From: Bacillota bacterium
Lineage (GTDB): Bacteria > Bacillota > DTU025
Direction: 5' to 3'
Length of the DNA: 8,600 bases
Assembly: GCA_012842765.1 (NCBI GenBank)
Contig: DUWJ01000076.1
Location: 1-8,600, forward strand
Under the pieces are notes generated by a model. It saw only the letters and a program-made list of their open reading frames with translations. It was not told the DNA's origin and searched no databases. This document shows positions 1-6,846 of this stretch, in pieces (position 1 is the stretch's first letter; every line of letters begins with the position of its first letter). The position numbers and the translations under genes were made by a program.

Positions 1-402
1 TCTTGCAGTACGCTTGTCTACCGCTTGGTGAAGCAGTATTGCCTCCATAATCTGGTCACCCACGGTGAATACGGGGTTGAGGCTTGTCATCGGCTCCTGA
101 AATATCATGGATATCTCGTTTCCTCTGATCTTCCGCATATCATGTTCTGGTATGGATAACAAATCTCGTCCTCCGAACATCACCTGCCCGGAAGCGATCA
201 CCCCGGGAGGACTCTGAACAAGTCGCATTACCGAAAGGGATGTCACGCTCTTGCCGCATCCGCTCTCGCCGACTATGCCTAAGGTCTCGCCTGGCCATAC
301 ATCAAAGCTCACGTCATCGACGGCTGTTACCTCTCCGTCTTCAGTCATGAAGCGAGTGATCAGATTTCTGACTGATAACAACGGTTCGTGCAGTTCTGGC
401 AC
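1..402 (-). CDS. Peptide ABC transporter ATP-binding protein, DppD/OppD type (partial, N-terminal 134 residues)
   Basis: This is the ATPase subunit of a peptide/nickel-type ABC importer; it would sit on the cytoplasmic face and hydrolyse ATP to drive the DppB/DppC permeases encoded upstream. The reading frame runs unbroken to the window edge, so roughly the last 60% (signature motif, Walker B, C-terminal oligopeptide-transporter extension) is missing. Visible elements in order are a first beta strand LLSVRNL, Walker A GESGCGKS, and the Q-loop [19 protein letters not shown], which is characteristic of the DppD/OppD branch. I place the start at a GTG (402-400) because the conserved first strand begins nine codons later. 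A G-rich Shine-Dalgarno lies 7 nt before it, and the only nearby ATG falls inside the conserved domain. It begins 14 nt after the M14 peptidase stop, so it is co-transcribed. DppD versus OppD, and the substrate, cannot be decided from this piece. Confidence 0.93.
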   Translation of the reverse strand, partial: MPELHEPLLSVRNLITRFMTEDGEVTAVDDVSFDVWPGETLGIVGESGCGKSVTSLSVMRLVQSPPGVIASGQVMFGGRDLLSIPEHDMRKIRGNEISMIFQEPMTSLNPVFTVGDQIMEAILLHQAVDKRTAR

Positions 403-409
403 TCTTGTG

Positions 410-418
410 CCCCCCCTT
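410..418 (-). promoter_or_regulatory. Poly-G Shine-Dalgarno of the ATPase gene, overlapping the peptidase stop codon
   Basis: On the minus strand the last two bases of the peptidase TAA stop run directly into seven G residues, giving AAGGGGGGG seven bases before the GTG start of the ATPase gene. This fixes the GTG start and suggests translational coupling, because ribosomes ending the peptidase sit on the initiation site. Confidence 0.65.
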
Positions 419-1835
419 AGAATCCTTTCGCATTGAGAACTACAAGAAGCGCTCCATATTGAACCTCGATCAGATCCTTTATGGGGACCACTTCGTATGC
501 AAGATTCTCTTCTATATCAGTGGCCCATCTGTCAATATGGGCATTGAGGTCGTACAGAACGGACCGCAGGATCTGCCTTTTAGGCGCACAGCTGCATCCA
601 TATCCCCCATCGCAGCATTCCTCCTGACTCTCCGCACCAAGTTCGCCCGCTATGGCTCGAGCCAACATGCTGGCGACTATCATCTTGTAGAACACGCCCA
701 CATAGATCGAGTCAACCTCCTGAGCAACTGTAGCAGGCTGATCCATCCCGGAAGTCTCCCGCGCCCACCGCTCTTGGCTTGGAATGGACTTCAGTTCCGA
801 ATCGACGAATGTTTCGACTGCACCTCGAAGGAGCTTTCCCTCAGGCCTTGTTATCAGACCTTCAGTCGCGGTTAGGTCCTTGGCAAGCAACTCGTATATG
901 CGCCTACCCCTATCTATGCCCTCCAGAACCACCTCTCGTCTCGTTCGTCCAATAGGAGTCTCGTCCCCTATTTTGGCAGACATGAAATACGGCACTTCAG
1001 TGACGATCGAAAACGGATCACATACTGTCTTGGCCCACTCATCGCTGCCAGCTCCAGCCGTGATATACTGTGCCGGGTCGCCAGGCGCGAATTGCTCGTA
1101 GTAATCATAGGAAGCCGTTATCGGGCACGATTCGTACACTCCCGGATAGAGTTCAACCGCCCAAGGCACTTCAGGCTCACCCAATGAGAGCGGAAGGCCG
1201 CGATCGATCGGAATTCTGTGGAGTTCGTCGTAGTCTTCCTTGCTCAGCCCGCTCGATATATAGTAATAAGCTCCTCCGAAGCCGGCGTTGTGCAGCGAGT
1301 ACATCACGTCCGGACGTGTCGTCTCTATTGCCTTCATCAAGGCCTGCGTCTCAGGTTTGGGCGTATCCCATTTGAGAGTCTTGTATTCTATTGGGAAAGT
1401 CCACTCCACCTGATCCTGAGGCCGCGGCCTATAGAAATCGTGCGCGTAGTTTCTGATGTTGAATGGGCCTGCAAACCATCCTTCGTTCATACGCGTCCCG
1501 TCAGGATCGACACACGGCATGATATGCCACGTGCGACCCGCACGCAGGTCCTCATCCTTCAGGAGCTCTTCCATTAGGAAGTAAGTCATCATCGCCCCGA
1601 TGGGTTCGTTCGGGTGCGGACAGGCAAAGATCAATATGCTCACAGGCCCGTCGCCTATGGAGACCATAGGTATCTCGCTGCCGGCTGTAGATTTTCCGAC
1701 AATGGCCAGTTTTGCAATGTCAGGACGGGCCTCCGCCACCGCCTTGGCGCGTGCATAAAGCTCGTCAACTGTCACAAATCGCGTGTATTCAGGGACTGCA
1801 GCCAATCGTTCTTCTATCGTCAAGTCTGCTTTCAT
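417..1835 (-). CDS. M14-family zinc carboxypeptidase encoded within the peptide transporter operon
   Basis: A 472-residue protein with the M14 (carboxypeptidase A-like) zinc site. The HxxE motif is HPNEPIG (His74, Glu77), the third ligand is His182 in [16 protein letters not shown] at 110-115 corresponds to the family's NPDG-type substrate-binding segment, and Glu280 in VTEVPYF is the likely catalytic glutamate. The family removes C-terminal amino acids or cleaves related amide bonds. No signal peptide is visible, so it probably acts in the cytoplasm on imported peptides. The catalytic domain ends near residue 320. The remaining 150 residues are a largely helical-looking tail with a cysteine cluster (Cys407, 408, 414, 416). 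The start chosen is an ATG with GGGAGGT six bases upstream. A 25-residue longer frame from a GTG at 1910 lacks a ribosome site and has no domain-like sequence. It lies 85 nt after dppC and 14 nt before the ATPase gene. Exact substrate is unknown. Confidence 0.9.
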   Translation of the reverse strand: MKADLTIEERLAAVPEYTRFVTVDELYARAKAVAEARPDIAKLAIVGKSTAGSEIPMVSIGDGPVSILIFACPHPNEPIGAMMTYFLMEELLKDEDLRAGRTWHIMPCVDPDGTRMNEGWFAGPFNIRNYAHDFYRPRPQDQVEWTFPIEYKTLKWDTPKPETQALMKAIETTRPDVMYSLHNAGFGGAYYYISSGLSKEDYDELHRIPIDRGLPLSLGEPEVPWAVELYPGVYESCPITASYDYYEQFAPGDPAQYITAGAGSDEWAKTVCDPFSIVTEVPYFMSAKIGDETPIGRTRREVVLEGIDRGRRIYELLAKDLTATEGLITRPEGKLLRGAVETFVDSELKSIPSQERWARETSGMDQPATVAQEVDSIYVGVFYKMIVASMLARAIAGELGAESQEECCDGGYGCSCAPKRQILRSVLYDLNAHIDRWATDIEENLAYEVVPIKDLIEVQYGALLVVLNAKGF

Positions 1836-1841
1836 TTGCAA

Positions 1842-1848
1842 ACCTCCC
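1842..1848 (-). promoter_or_regulatory. Ribosome-binding site deciding the peptidase start
   Basis: GGGAGGT on the minus strand, six bases before the ATG at 1835. The longer in-frame GTG start at 1910 has no comparable site, so the shorter protein is preferred. Confidence 0.75.
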
Positions 1849-1876
1849 AAGCTACATATAGTGCTAGTGCTTTCGC

Positions 1877-1897
1877 ATGCCGTAACCTTCGCGGCAT
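1877..1897 (-). repeat. Small inverted repeat in the dppC-peptidase spacer
   Basis: ATGCCG and CGGCAT form a perfect 6-bp stem around a 9-nt loop, centred in the 85-nt gap between the dppC stop and the peptidase start. No T-run follows, so it is not an intrinsic terminator. It may be an mRNA processing or stabilising hairpin, or chance. Confidence 0.35.
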
Positions 1898-1920
1898 TGG
1901 TGCTATCCACTCGACTGCGT

Positions 1921-2817
1921 TCAGTTCAGCTGTTTGGCAAGGCGCGGATCGAGAGCGTCCCGCAATGCATCGCCCACGAAGTTGAAGCTGAGAACAACCA
2001 GAAAAATGCAGAGGCCCGGCCAGATAATCATGTTGGAGTTGATCAACATAAAATCCTTGGCCTCGCTCACCATCGCACCCCACTCAGGGGTTGGCGGCTG
2101 AACTCCAAACCCCAGAAAACCCAGAGATGCAGAGGAAAGTATCGCGCTGGGTATTCCAAGGGTTGCCGAGACTATCACGGGCGTCAGCACGTTGGGGAGT
2201 ATGTGCCTGAACATGATCCTGGCGTCGCTACATCCTAACGCGCTCGCAGCTTTAATGAAATCTTCGGATTTAAGGGCCATTACCTGGGCCCTCACCAAAC
2301 GTGCGTACAGCGGCCAGCTTACAACGCCCAACACCCACATGACATTGAATATGCTGGGGCCCAAAATAGCCATGACCGCTATCACGAGAATGAGAAACGG
2401 AAATGAATAGAACACCTCAACAAGACGCATTACCAATGCGTCAACCCATCCGCCGTAGTAACCTGCAACCATGCCAAGCAACGACCCGAGAACACTCGAT
2501 ATCGACACAACTACAATGCCGATAAGAAGAGATATTCTTGAGCCGTATATGAGCCGTGACAGCATGTCTCGCCCAAAGTTGTCGGTGCCGAGGATGTGTC
2601 CTGGCGAGCCCGGCGGCAGGAATGGATTCGCAAGGTCCATCTCATATGGGTCACATGGCGCAACGACCGGCGCAAAGATGGCTATGGCCACGAATGCCAC
2701 GAGCATGACAAGTCCCAAAACGCCGAGCTTATGCCTGAAGAACACTTGCACGACATGGGCAAACTCAGACCTTATCGTTCCCTCTGTTTCCTCAATTCTT
2801 TCTCTTTCTTTACTCAT
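1921..2817 (-). CDS. dppC: Peptide ABC transporter permease, DppC/OppC type
   Basis: A 298-residue inner-membrane permease that pairs with the DppB subunit to form the translocation channel. The N-terminal 28 residues are charged and cytoplasmic. A first helix (about 30-52) is followed by the OppC-specific periplasmic segment with the hallmark LGTDNFGRDMLSRLIYGSR at 76-94. Five further hydrophobic segments follow. The cytoplasmic EAA loop (about 184-217, with core AASALGCSDARIMFRHILPN) contacts the ATPase, and the C-terminus FVGDALRDALDPRL is typical of the family. Length is normal. The ATG overlaps the dppB stop by 8 nt, with GAGGA six bases upstream inside the dppB coding end, so the two permeases should be translationally coupled. 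Family assignment is secure. The symbol is by type, because Dpp, Opp, Ni and glutathione permeases cannot be separated by eye. Confidence 0.95.
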   Translation of the reverse strand: MSKERERIEETEGTIRSEFAHVVQVFFRHKLGVLGLVMLVAFVAIAIFAPVVAPCDPYEMDLANPFLPPGSPGHILGTDNFGRDMLSRLIYGSRISLLIGIVVVSISSVLGSLLGMVAGYYGGWVDALVMRLVEVFYSFPFLILVIAVMAILGPSIFNVMWVLGVVSWPLYARLVRAQVMALKSEDFIKAASALGCSDARIMFRHILPNVLTPVIVSATLGIPSAILSSASLGFLGFGVQPPTPEWGAMVSEAKDFMLINSNMIIWPGLCIFLVVLSFNFVGDALRDALDPRLAKQLN

Positions 2818-3757
2818 ATCTAATCCTCGGATCTATGAATACGTATACTATATCGACGATGAGTGTAATCAGCACAAAGCTGAGAGCGAAAACAAGGGTT
2901 GTCCCCTGGATTACCGGAATGTCTCGCTGTTTGACTGCGTTCACAGCCAACATGCCTATGCCCGGCCACGAAAAGATCGTCTCTGTTATCACAGCTCCTC
3001 CGAGCAATGATCCGAATTGCAGCCCGAAGGTGGTAATTACGGGCAACAGCGCATTGCGGAGAGCGTGCTTGTAAAGGACCGTCTTCTCACGGACCCCTTT
3101 GGCCCTGGCAGTACGCACGAAGTCTTGTGATAGCGCTTCAAGCACGGACGATCTTGTGAGACGCGTCAGAATCGCGGCCATTCCACTGCCCAACGTTATA
3201 GATGGCAGTATCAAGTGTTTGATATACTCCCAAGCGCCCGATCCCGCAGCGCCCATTCCTGTGATGGGAAGCCATCCGAGCCTCACTCCAAAAAGAAGAA
3301 TCAGCAGAAGTCCAAGGTAAAACCCTGGAAGCGAGACTCCTAGCATTGCAAGGGTCGTCGCTGTGTAATCTATCCAAGTGCGCCTCTTTGCAGCGGCCAA
3401 CACGCCCAACGGGATCGAGATCAGTAGCGCAAATATCGCGGACGATACGGCAAGAATGGCCGTGTTTGCAAACCTCTCTTTGACCTGCCCTGCTACCGGA
3501 CGATTGTAGACTATCGATCTTCCCATATCGCCACGGAGCAATCCACTCATATATCGCAAATACTGCTCGTACCATGGCCTGTCGAGGCCCAATTCTATCC
3601 GAATTCGCTCGGCGTATTCCGGATTTACAGTCTCCGATCCGAGCATAAGCTCGATCGGGTCGCCGGGAGCGAAACTGACCATCGCAAACACTATGAAGGT
3701 GATGCCGATGACAACCGGCACTGTCGCCAAAAGACGACGTACAATATATCTGGTCAA
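2810..3757 (-). CDS. dppB: Peptide ABC transporter permease, DppB/OppB type
   Basis: A 315-residue permease, the partner of DppC. It opens with the family N-terminus RYIVRRLLATVPVVIGITF (first helix) and then the FAPGDPIELMLG segment. Next come a periplasmic stretch with LGLDRPWYEQYLRYM, GDMGRSIVYNRPV, four hydrophobic spans, the EAA loop at 207-240 (ARAKGVREKTVLYKHALRNALLP), and ITETIFSWPGIGML before the last helix. It ends VYVFIDPRIRYE, as usual for DppB. Translation must begin at the TTG at 3757, because an in-frame TAG lies five codons upstream and no ATG precedes the conserved N-terminus. A purine-rich site (GGGGGGAAGG) ends 6 nt before it. The gene follows the binding-protein gene after 133 nt of structured spacer and overlaps dppC by 8 nt. 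The weak start and possible sequestration of its ribosome site would keep membrane components below the binding protein. Confidence 0.95.
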   Translation of the reverse strand: MTRYIVRRLLATVPVVIGITFIVFAMVSFAPGDPIELMLGSETVNPEYAERIRIELGLDRPWYEQYLRYMSGLLRGDMGRSIVYNRPVAGQVKERFANTAILAVSSAIFALLISIPLGVLAAAKRRTWIDYTATTLAMLGVSLPGFYLGLLLILLFGVRLGWLPITGMGAAGSGAWEYIKHLILPSITLGSGMAAILTRLTRSSVLEALSQDFVRTARAKGVREKTVLYKHALRNALLPVITTFGLQFGSLLGGAVITETIFSWPGIGMLAVNAVKQRDIPVIQGTTLVFALSFVLITLIVDIVYVFIDPRIRYE

Positions 3758-3763
3758 CTCTGA

Positions 3764-3835
3764 CCTTCCCCCCTAACTTCACAGGGGAGGGCGCTACATT
3801 TCAAGGCTGCGTCGCCAAGCAACGTATCCCTCCCC
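3764..3835 (-). promoter_or_regulatory. Structured leader of dppB with two competing pairings
   Basis: On the transcript, GGGGAGGG (3835-3828) and CCCTCCCC (3791-3784) form a perfect 8-bp stem enclosing 36 nt. Within that loop CGTTGC and GCGACG (3824-3819 and 3815-3810) make a 6-bp hairpin (one G-U pair) with a 3-nt loop. The CCCTCCCC arm can instead pair six bases, one a wobble, with the GGGGGG of the dppB ribosome site (3773-3768) across a 10-nt loop. No U-run follows, so termination is unlikely. A stabilising or processing role that sets the binding protein above the permeases is known for other ABC operons. An RNA switch is inference only. Confidence 0.5.
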
Positions 3836-3890
3836 ATCGAAGCTTCCTGGGTTCATCTTCCCGTACGAATCGATCTGTCAGGAATGAACG

Positions 3891-5471
3891 CTACTTTGAA
3901 ATCCAGACGTTGTTCTCGAGTGTCACTAGGTGGAGACCGCCCCACGGCGACACGTAGTCATTGACTTTCTTGTTTACAACCGAGTATCCCCATTCGAAGT
4001 AGAGCGGTATCGAGGCCCTGTCCTCCATGATCTTGCGTTGCGCCTGCTTCCAGAGGCTCGACAGCTTCTTCATGTCAGTGGTCCTTAGCGCCTGATCGAG
4101 CAGGGAGTCTACAGTGGAATCGGCATAGAAGTGGCCATTCGTCTTCCCAATCGCCTCACTGTGGAAGAGCGAATGCAGACCAGTGGTTCCTGCGAAACTG
4201 AAGTCGAAGAACACGCCGGACTTCCCGCCCATGATGTCAGACACCCAAACGGCCGTATCCTGCTGCACTACTGATGCATCTATCCCGATCTGCCTGAGCT
4301 GTGTAGCGAGGATTGTGAGCACCCTCACTTGCGAACCGGGGACAGTCTTTATCTCCACTTTCAAGGGCTGCCCATTTCGGTCAAGTATTCCATCGCCATT
4401 TGTGTCTCGGAATCCGGCCTTATTCAGTATTGCTACGGCTTCCTTAGGGTCATATTTCCACAGGCTCTTCAGACTTGGATCATAGCCATGGGCAACCCAG
4501 GGAGGGCACTGCCCATATGCCCGCTGGCCATGGGGAGCTACCACTGCGTTGAACGCGGCATCAATGTTCATGGCCTTCGAAATCGCATCGCGCACCGCGA
4601 ATTCATCGAAAGGCGAAACAGTCACGTTAAAACCAAGACCCCTATATGAGCCGCCACGACCTCTCACAGCAGCCAGCTTGCGGTTCTTCGAAATCGTGGG
4701 CATGGCGTCCATGTTCACAAGATACGTGATTATGTCCACTTGCCCCGAAGTAACGGCCATTACCTGAACCGTCGGATCAGGTATGACGACGAATTCAACT
4801 TTATCGAGATATACCGGCAACCAGTAGCGAGGATTCCGTTCAAGAACAGCGCCTTTATCGGGTGAAAAGCTCTTGAGCTGGAATGGCCCTGAGCCTATGG
4901 GCTTTCTGGCAAAGCCATCTTCGCCAAGCTTCTCGATTGCCTCACGAGGCACTATGCCCACACTTGGCAATCGGTTGGGATCGCTGACCAGAAACGGCGA
5001 CGGCTCAGGCGTCTTGATCTCGACAGTATAACGATCGAGTGCCTTGACACTCTTGATTGGGCCAAGGGTGAAAGCAGTACTAACGTTGATGAAACGATTA
5101 ATGGAATACACGACGTCGTCCGCCGTCACTTCACGTTTGGCGCCCTTTTTGAAAACCTCATTGCCCTCCTGGAAGTACACGCCTTTGCGAATATGGAAAA
5201 CCCAAGTGTTCTCATCAGGCATTTCCCAACTTTGCGCAAGGTGGGGTTTCGGCTCGAAACTATCTTTGCCGATAACCACGAGGGGATCGAAGACGAGGCC
5301 GCACAGATTGGTTTCGTCATTGGCGGCAGTCTTGTATGGATCAAGCTGTTGGATGGATGACGCCGCGATCTTGAGAGTGCCGCCCTTAGTCGGACCGGCT
5401 CCCAAAACCACGGTTGATGCAGACACCAATAGAAGTGCTGCCACGATTGCTAGAACTGTCCTTTTCGACAT
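3891..5471 (-). CDS. Peptide ABC transporter substrate-binding protein (SBP family 5, DppA/OppA-like)
   Basis: A 526-residue extracytoplasmic receptor that binds oligopeptides and delivers them to DppBC. The N-terminus MSKRTVLAIVAALLLVSAS is a Sec signal peptide, with probable signal peptidase I cleavage after Gly24 (VLG/AGPTKGG). There is no lipobox cysteine. The family 5 fold spans about 30-520: GGTLKIAAS opening strand, ADDVVYSINRF at 117-127, PIGSGPFQLKSF at 191-202, LERNPRYW at 210-217, and AVRDAISKAMNID at 292-304. A DTNGDGILDRNG loop (356-367) matches the calcium-binding DxNxDGxxD pattern seen in some members. The ATG at 5471 is chosen because it heads the signal peptide and has AAGGGGG nine bases upstream. 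The open frame runs 77 codons further, but through the promoter. First gene of the operon. The ligand is not predictable, and peptides are inferred from family and neighbouring peptidase. Confidence 0.95.
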   Translation of the reverse strand: MSKRTVLAIVAALLLVSASTVVLGAGPTKGGTLKIAASSIQQLDPYKTAANDETNLCGLVFDPLVVIGKDSFEPKPHLAQSWEMPDENTWVFHIRKGVYFQEGNEVFKKGAKREVTADDVVYSINRFINVSTAFTLGPIKSVKALDRYTVEIKTPEPSPFLVSDPNRLPSVGIVPREAIEKLGEDGFARKPIGSGPFQLKSFSPDKGAVLERNPRYWLPVYLDKVEFVVIPDPTVQVMAVTSGQVDIITYLVNMDAMPTISKNRKLAAVRGRGGSYRGLGFNVTVSPFDEFAVRDAISKAMNIDAAFNAVVAPHGQRAYGQCPPWVAHGYDPSLKSLWKYDPKEAVAILNKAGFRDTNGDGILDRNGQPLKVEIKTVPGSQVRVLTILATQLRQIGIDASVVQQDTAVWVSDIMGGKSGVFFDFSFAGTTGLHSLFHSEAIGKTNGHFYADSTVDSLLDQALRTTDMKKLSSLWKQAQRKIMEDRASIPLYFEWGYSVVNKKVNDYVSPWGGLHLVTLENNVWISK

Positions 5472-5528
5472 GTCCTGTTGCCCCCTTGCTGCATCTAATG
5501 ATAAATCGTTAATAGATATTAGTCTGTA

Positions 5529-5557
5529 ATTATACGTGTGCGAGCTAGATAAGTCAA
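5529..5557 (-). promoter_or_regulatory. Sigma-70-type promoter of the peptide transporter operon
   Basis: On the minus strand, TTGACT (5557-5552) is followed by a 17-bp spacer and a perfect TATAAT (5534-5529). This predicts a transcript start near 5522 and a 5' leader of about 50 nt before the binding-protein ATG. The region is AT-rich compared with the flanking genes. It is placed exactly where an operon promoter is expected, which makes this the best-supported regulatory call in the window. Confidence 0.8.
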
Positions 5558-5563
5558 ACAGAA

Positions 5564-5580
5564 AATTATTCACAATAATT
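5564..5580 (-). promoter_or_regulatory. Perfect inverted repeat upstream of the operon promoter (possible operator)
   Basis: AATTATT and AATAATT are separated by three bases, 6 bp upstream of the -35 element. The position suits an activator or an UP-like element. Beside it the minus strand reads AATTTTCTG, identical to one half of the CodY consensus, but the other half does not match. I therefore do not name a regulator. Confidence 0.4.
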
Positions 5581-5879
5581 GTACAAAGAATGCTTATAAT
5601 AATGGGGCAAGGCCCAACGCACATCGTATGTGTCTGGACAAGCCTCGATAGAGTTTCTTGATAATGCTGGGGCGCTCTTTGCGGCTTCCTAGGGAACACC
5701 ATAGGTCGCCGGCCAGCGATGTCACTCCGTGATACACTTCCGCTAGGCCCTCAGGTTAGAGGCTTTCAAGCGCCATCATCAGTTTTATAGACTGTCGTCT
5801 GGGAAACAATACAAGAATGAAATTTGGAAGCCAATCGGGGGGGGATATTCGGTCGCCATTGTCCCTTCGCCAATAGCAA

Positions 5880-6617
5880 TTACATGCCAAAGATACAACG
5901 GCGAATCGCCAGAACCACACCGTCATCCTCGTTGGATTCAGTAACAAAGTCGGCAGCCCGCTTCAGCTCTTCTGCGGCATTGCCCATTGCCACGCCCAAT
6001 CCTGCGCCTTCAATCAAGTCCAGATCGTTGAGACCATCTCCAACAGCCATGACCGCCTCCATCTCGATGCCTATCTGTTCGCATATTCTCCTGACTCCTC
6101 GGGCTTTCGTGATTCCCCGAGCAGTGACTTCCATGTTCGCATCAGACGTGCAAGTTACCTCGACCGTCCCCCAGCTATCAACGTAGTCGCGTAATTGGGC
6201 CATTAAGTCGACATCGTCGCAGTACATGCCGTACTTCATCCACTCTTGATGAAGCATGTCGTTACTCCAGTCATTCTGTATTAGGGTCTCCACGGTGTAT
6301 CCCCAAAAGCAGCATCCAGTCTCCGCCGTCAGTTGGTGTAACCGGTAAATGTCCTCAGTATCCATGAAGTGCCTTTCCAACAGCTGTCCAGGTCCACCCC
6401 AAATCTCAGCCCCATTCAAGAACACCATCGGCGAATCGAGATCGAGCTCACGCACGAATGAAAGCGCGTCTTGCCTTCCCCTCCCCGTGGCAAACGTGAC
6501 GATGACCCCGGCATCTGCGGCTTTTCCGACCCATAACTTCGTACTGTCCGCAATTCTTTTGTCGTCTGTGAGCACCGTACCATCGAGATCGAGGGCTATA
6601 AGTCTGTGGCAGAGCAT
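5880..6617 (-). CDS. Cof-type HAD-IIB family phosphatase
   Basis: A 245-residue cytoplasmic haloacid-dehalogenase hydrolase. All four motifs are present: motif I ALDLDGT (nucleophile Asp10, acid/base Asp12), motif II TFATGR (Thr44), motif III Lys171 in GITKARGVRRI, and motif IV AVGDGLNDLDLI (Asp194, Asn197, Asp198). An inserted cap of the IIB type lies between about 80 and 160. Such enzymes dephosphorylate sugar phosphates, flavin or pyridoxal phosphates; which one cannot be told. The start is uncertain. The ATG at 6617 places DLDGT at the family's usual distance from the N-terminus, with AAGGAGG 12 nt upstream. The ATG at 6629 abuts that same site with no spacer, and the ATG at 6662 has only a poor site. 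A promoter candidate lies upstream. It reads toward the peptide operon but is separated by 408 nt and an independent promoter. Confidence 0.92.
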   Translation of the reverse strand: MLCHRLIALDLDGTVLTDDKRIADSTKLWVGKAADAGVIVTFATGRGRQDALSFVRELDLDSPMVFLNGAEIWGGPGQLLERHFMDTEDIYRLHQLTAETGCCFWGYTVETLIQNDWSNDMLHQEWMKYGMYCDDVDLMAQLRDYVDSWGTVEVTCTSDANMEVTARGITKARGVRRICEQIGIEMEAVMAVGDGLNDLDLIEGAGLGVAMGNAAEELKRAADFVTESNEDDGVVLAIRRCIFGM

Positions 6618-6725
6618 ATTCCAACTCATCCTCCTTGCAGTCTCATGCAGAACGCAGTGCATCCGGGAAACCCATCCTCAGACACTTCCCAACTCCATCA
6701 TAACCAGGCCCTGCGCTGCATGTAG

Positions 6726-6753
6726 ACTATATCACTTCCGACTTTAGAGGCAA
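6726..6753 (-). promoter_or_regulatory. Candidate extended -10 promoter of the HAD gene
   Basis: On the minus strand TTGCCT (6753-6748), a 16-bp spacer and TATAGT (6731-6726) preceded by TGA form a plausible extended -10 promoter. The predicted leader is about 100 nt. It is located in the 229-nt divergent spacer shared with the EamA transporter gene. Confidence 0.45.
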
Positions 6754-6832
6754 AGTGCTGCCATGCCCCCGGCACCACTTCATCCGCCTGACGCAAGCAG
6801 GGATTAAATCGGTAAAAGAGAATATTCGTCGG

Positions 6833-6842
6833 AAGGAGGTGA
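6833..6842 (+). promoter_or_regulatory. Near-ideal Shine-Dalgarno of the EamA transporter gene
   Basis: AAGGAGGTGA is fully complementary to the 16S rRNA 3' end, and its AGGAGG core lies 7 nt before the GTG at 6847, which fixes that non-ATG start. Confidence 0.85.
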
Positions 6843-6846
6843 AGCA

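Larger units (their letters stand above)
5472..5879. other. Intergenic region between the HAD gene and the peptide operon
   Basis: 408 nt without a credible gene. The right-hand half (about 5600-5879) contains a G8 tract at 5837-5844 and no hairpin with a T-run that would serve as a terminator for the HAD gene. The left-hand half carries the operon promoter, the inverted repeat and the leader. Frames open here in both directions give low-complexity, non-family-like peptides. Confidence 0.6.

Noticed and set aside
405..875. Plus-strand open frames opposite the peptidase gene, and similar ones opposite the other operon genes
   Set aside because: They are antisense shadows of well-supported genes, with no ribosome sites or recognisable domains.
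1836..1910. 25-residue longer peptidase start at a GTG
   Set aside because: No Shine-Dalgarno, no domain-like sequence, and the internal ATG has a strong ribosome site.
5579..5600. Plus-strand promoter from TTGTAC and TATAAT
   Set aside because: The spacer is only 10 bp and no gene follows on the plus strand.
5472..5702. N-terminal extension of the binding protein by 77 codons
   Set aside because: The extension crosses the operon promoter, has no ribosome site, and would bury the signal peptide inside the protein.
5750..5775. Terminator after the HAD gene from a GCCTC/GAGG(G)C hairpin
   Set aside because: The stem has a bulge and on the HAD transcript no U-run follows it.
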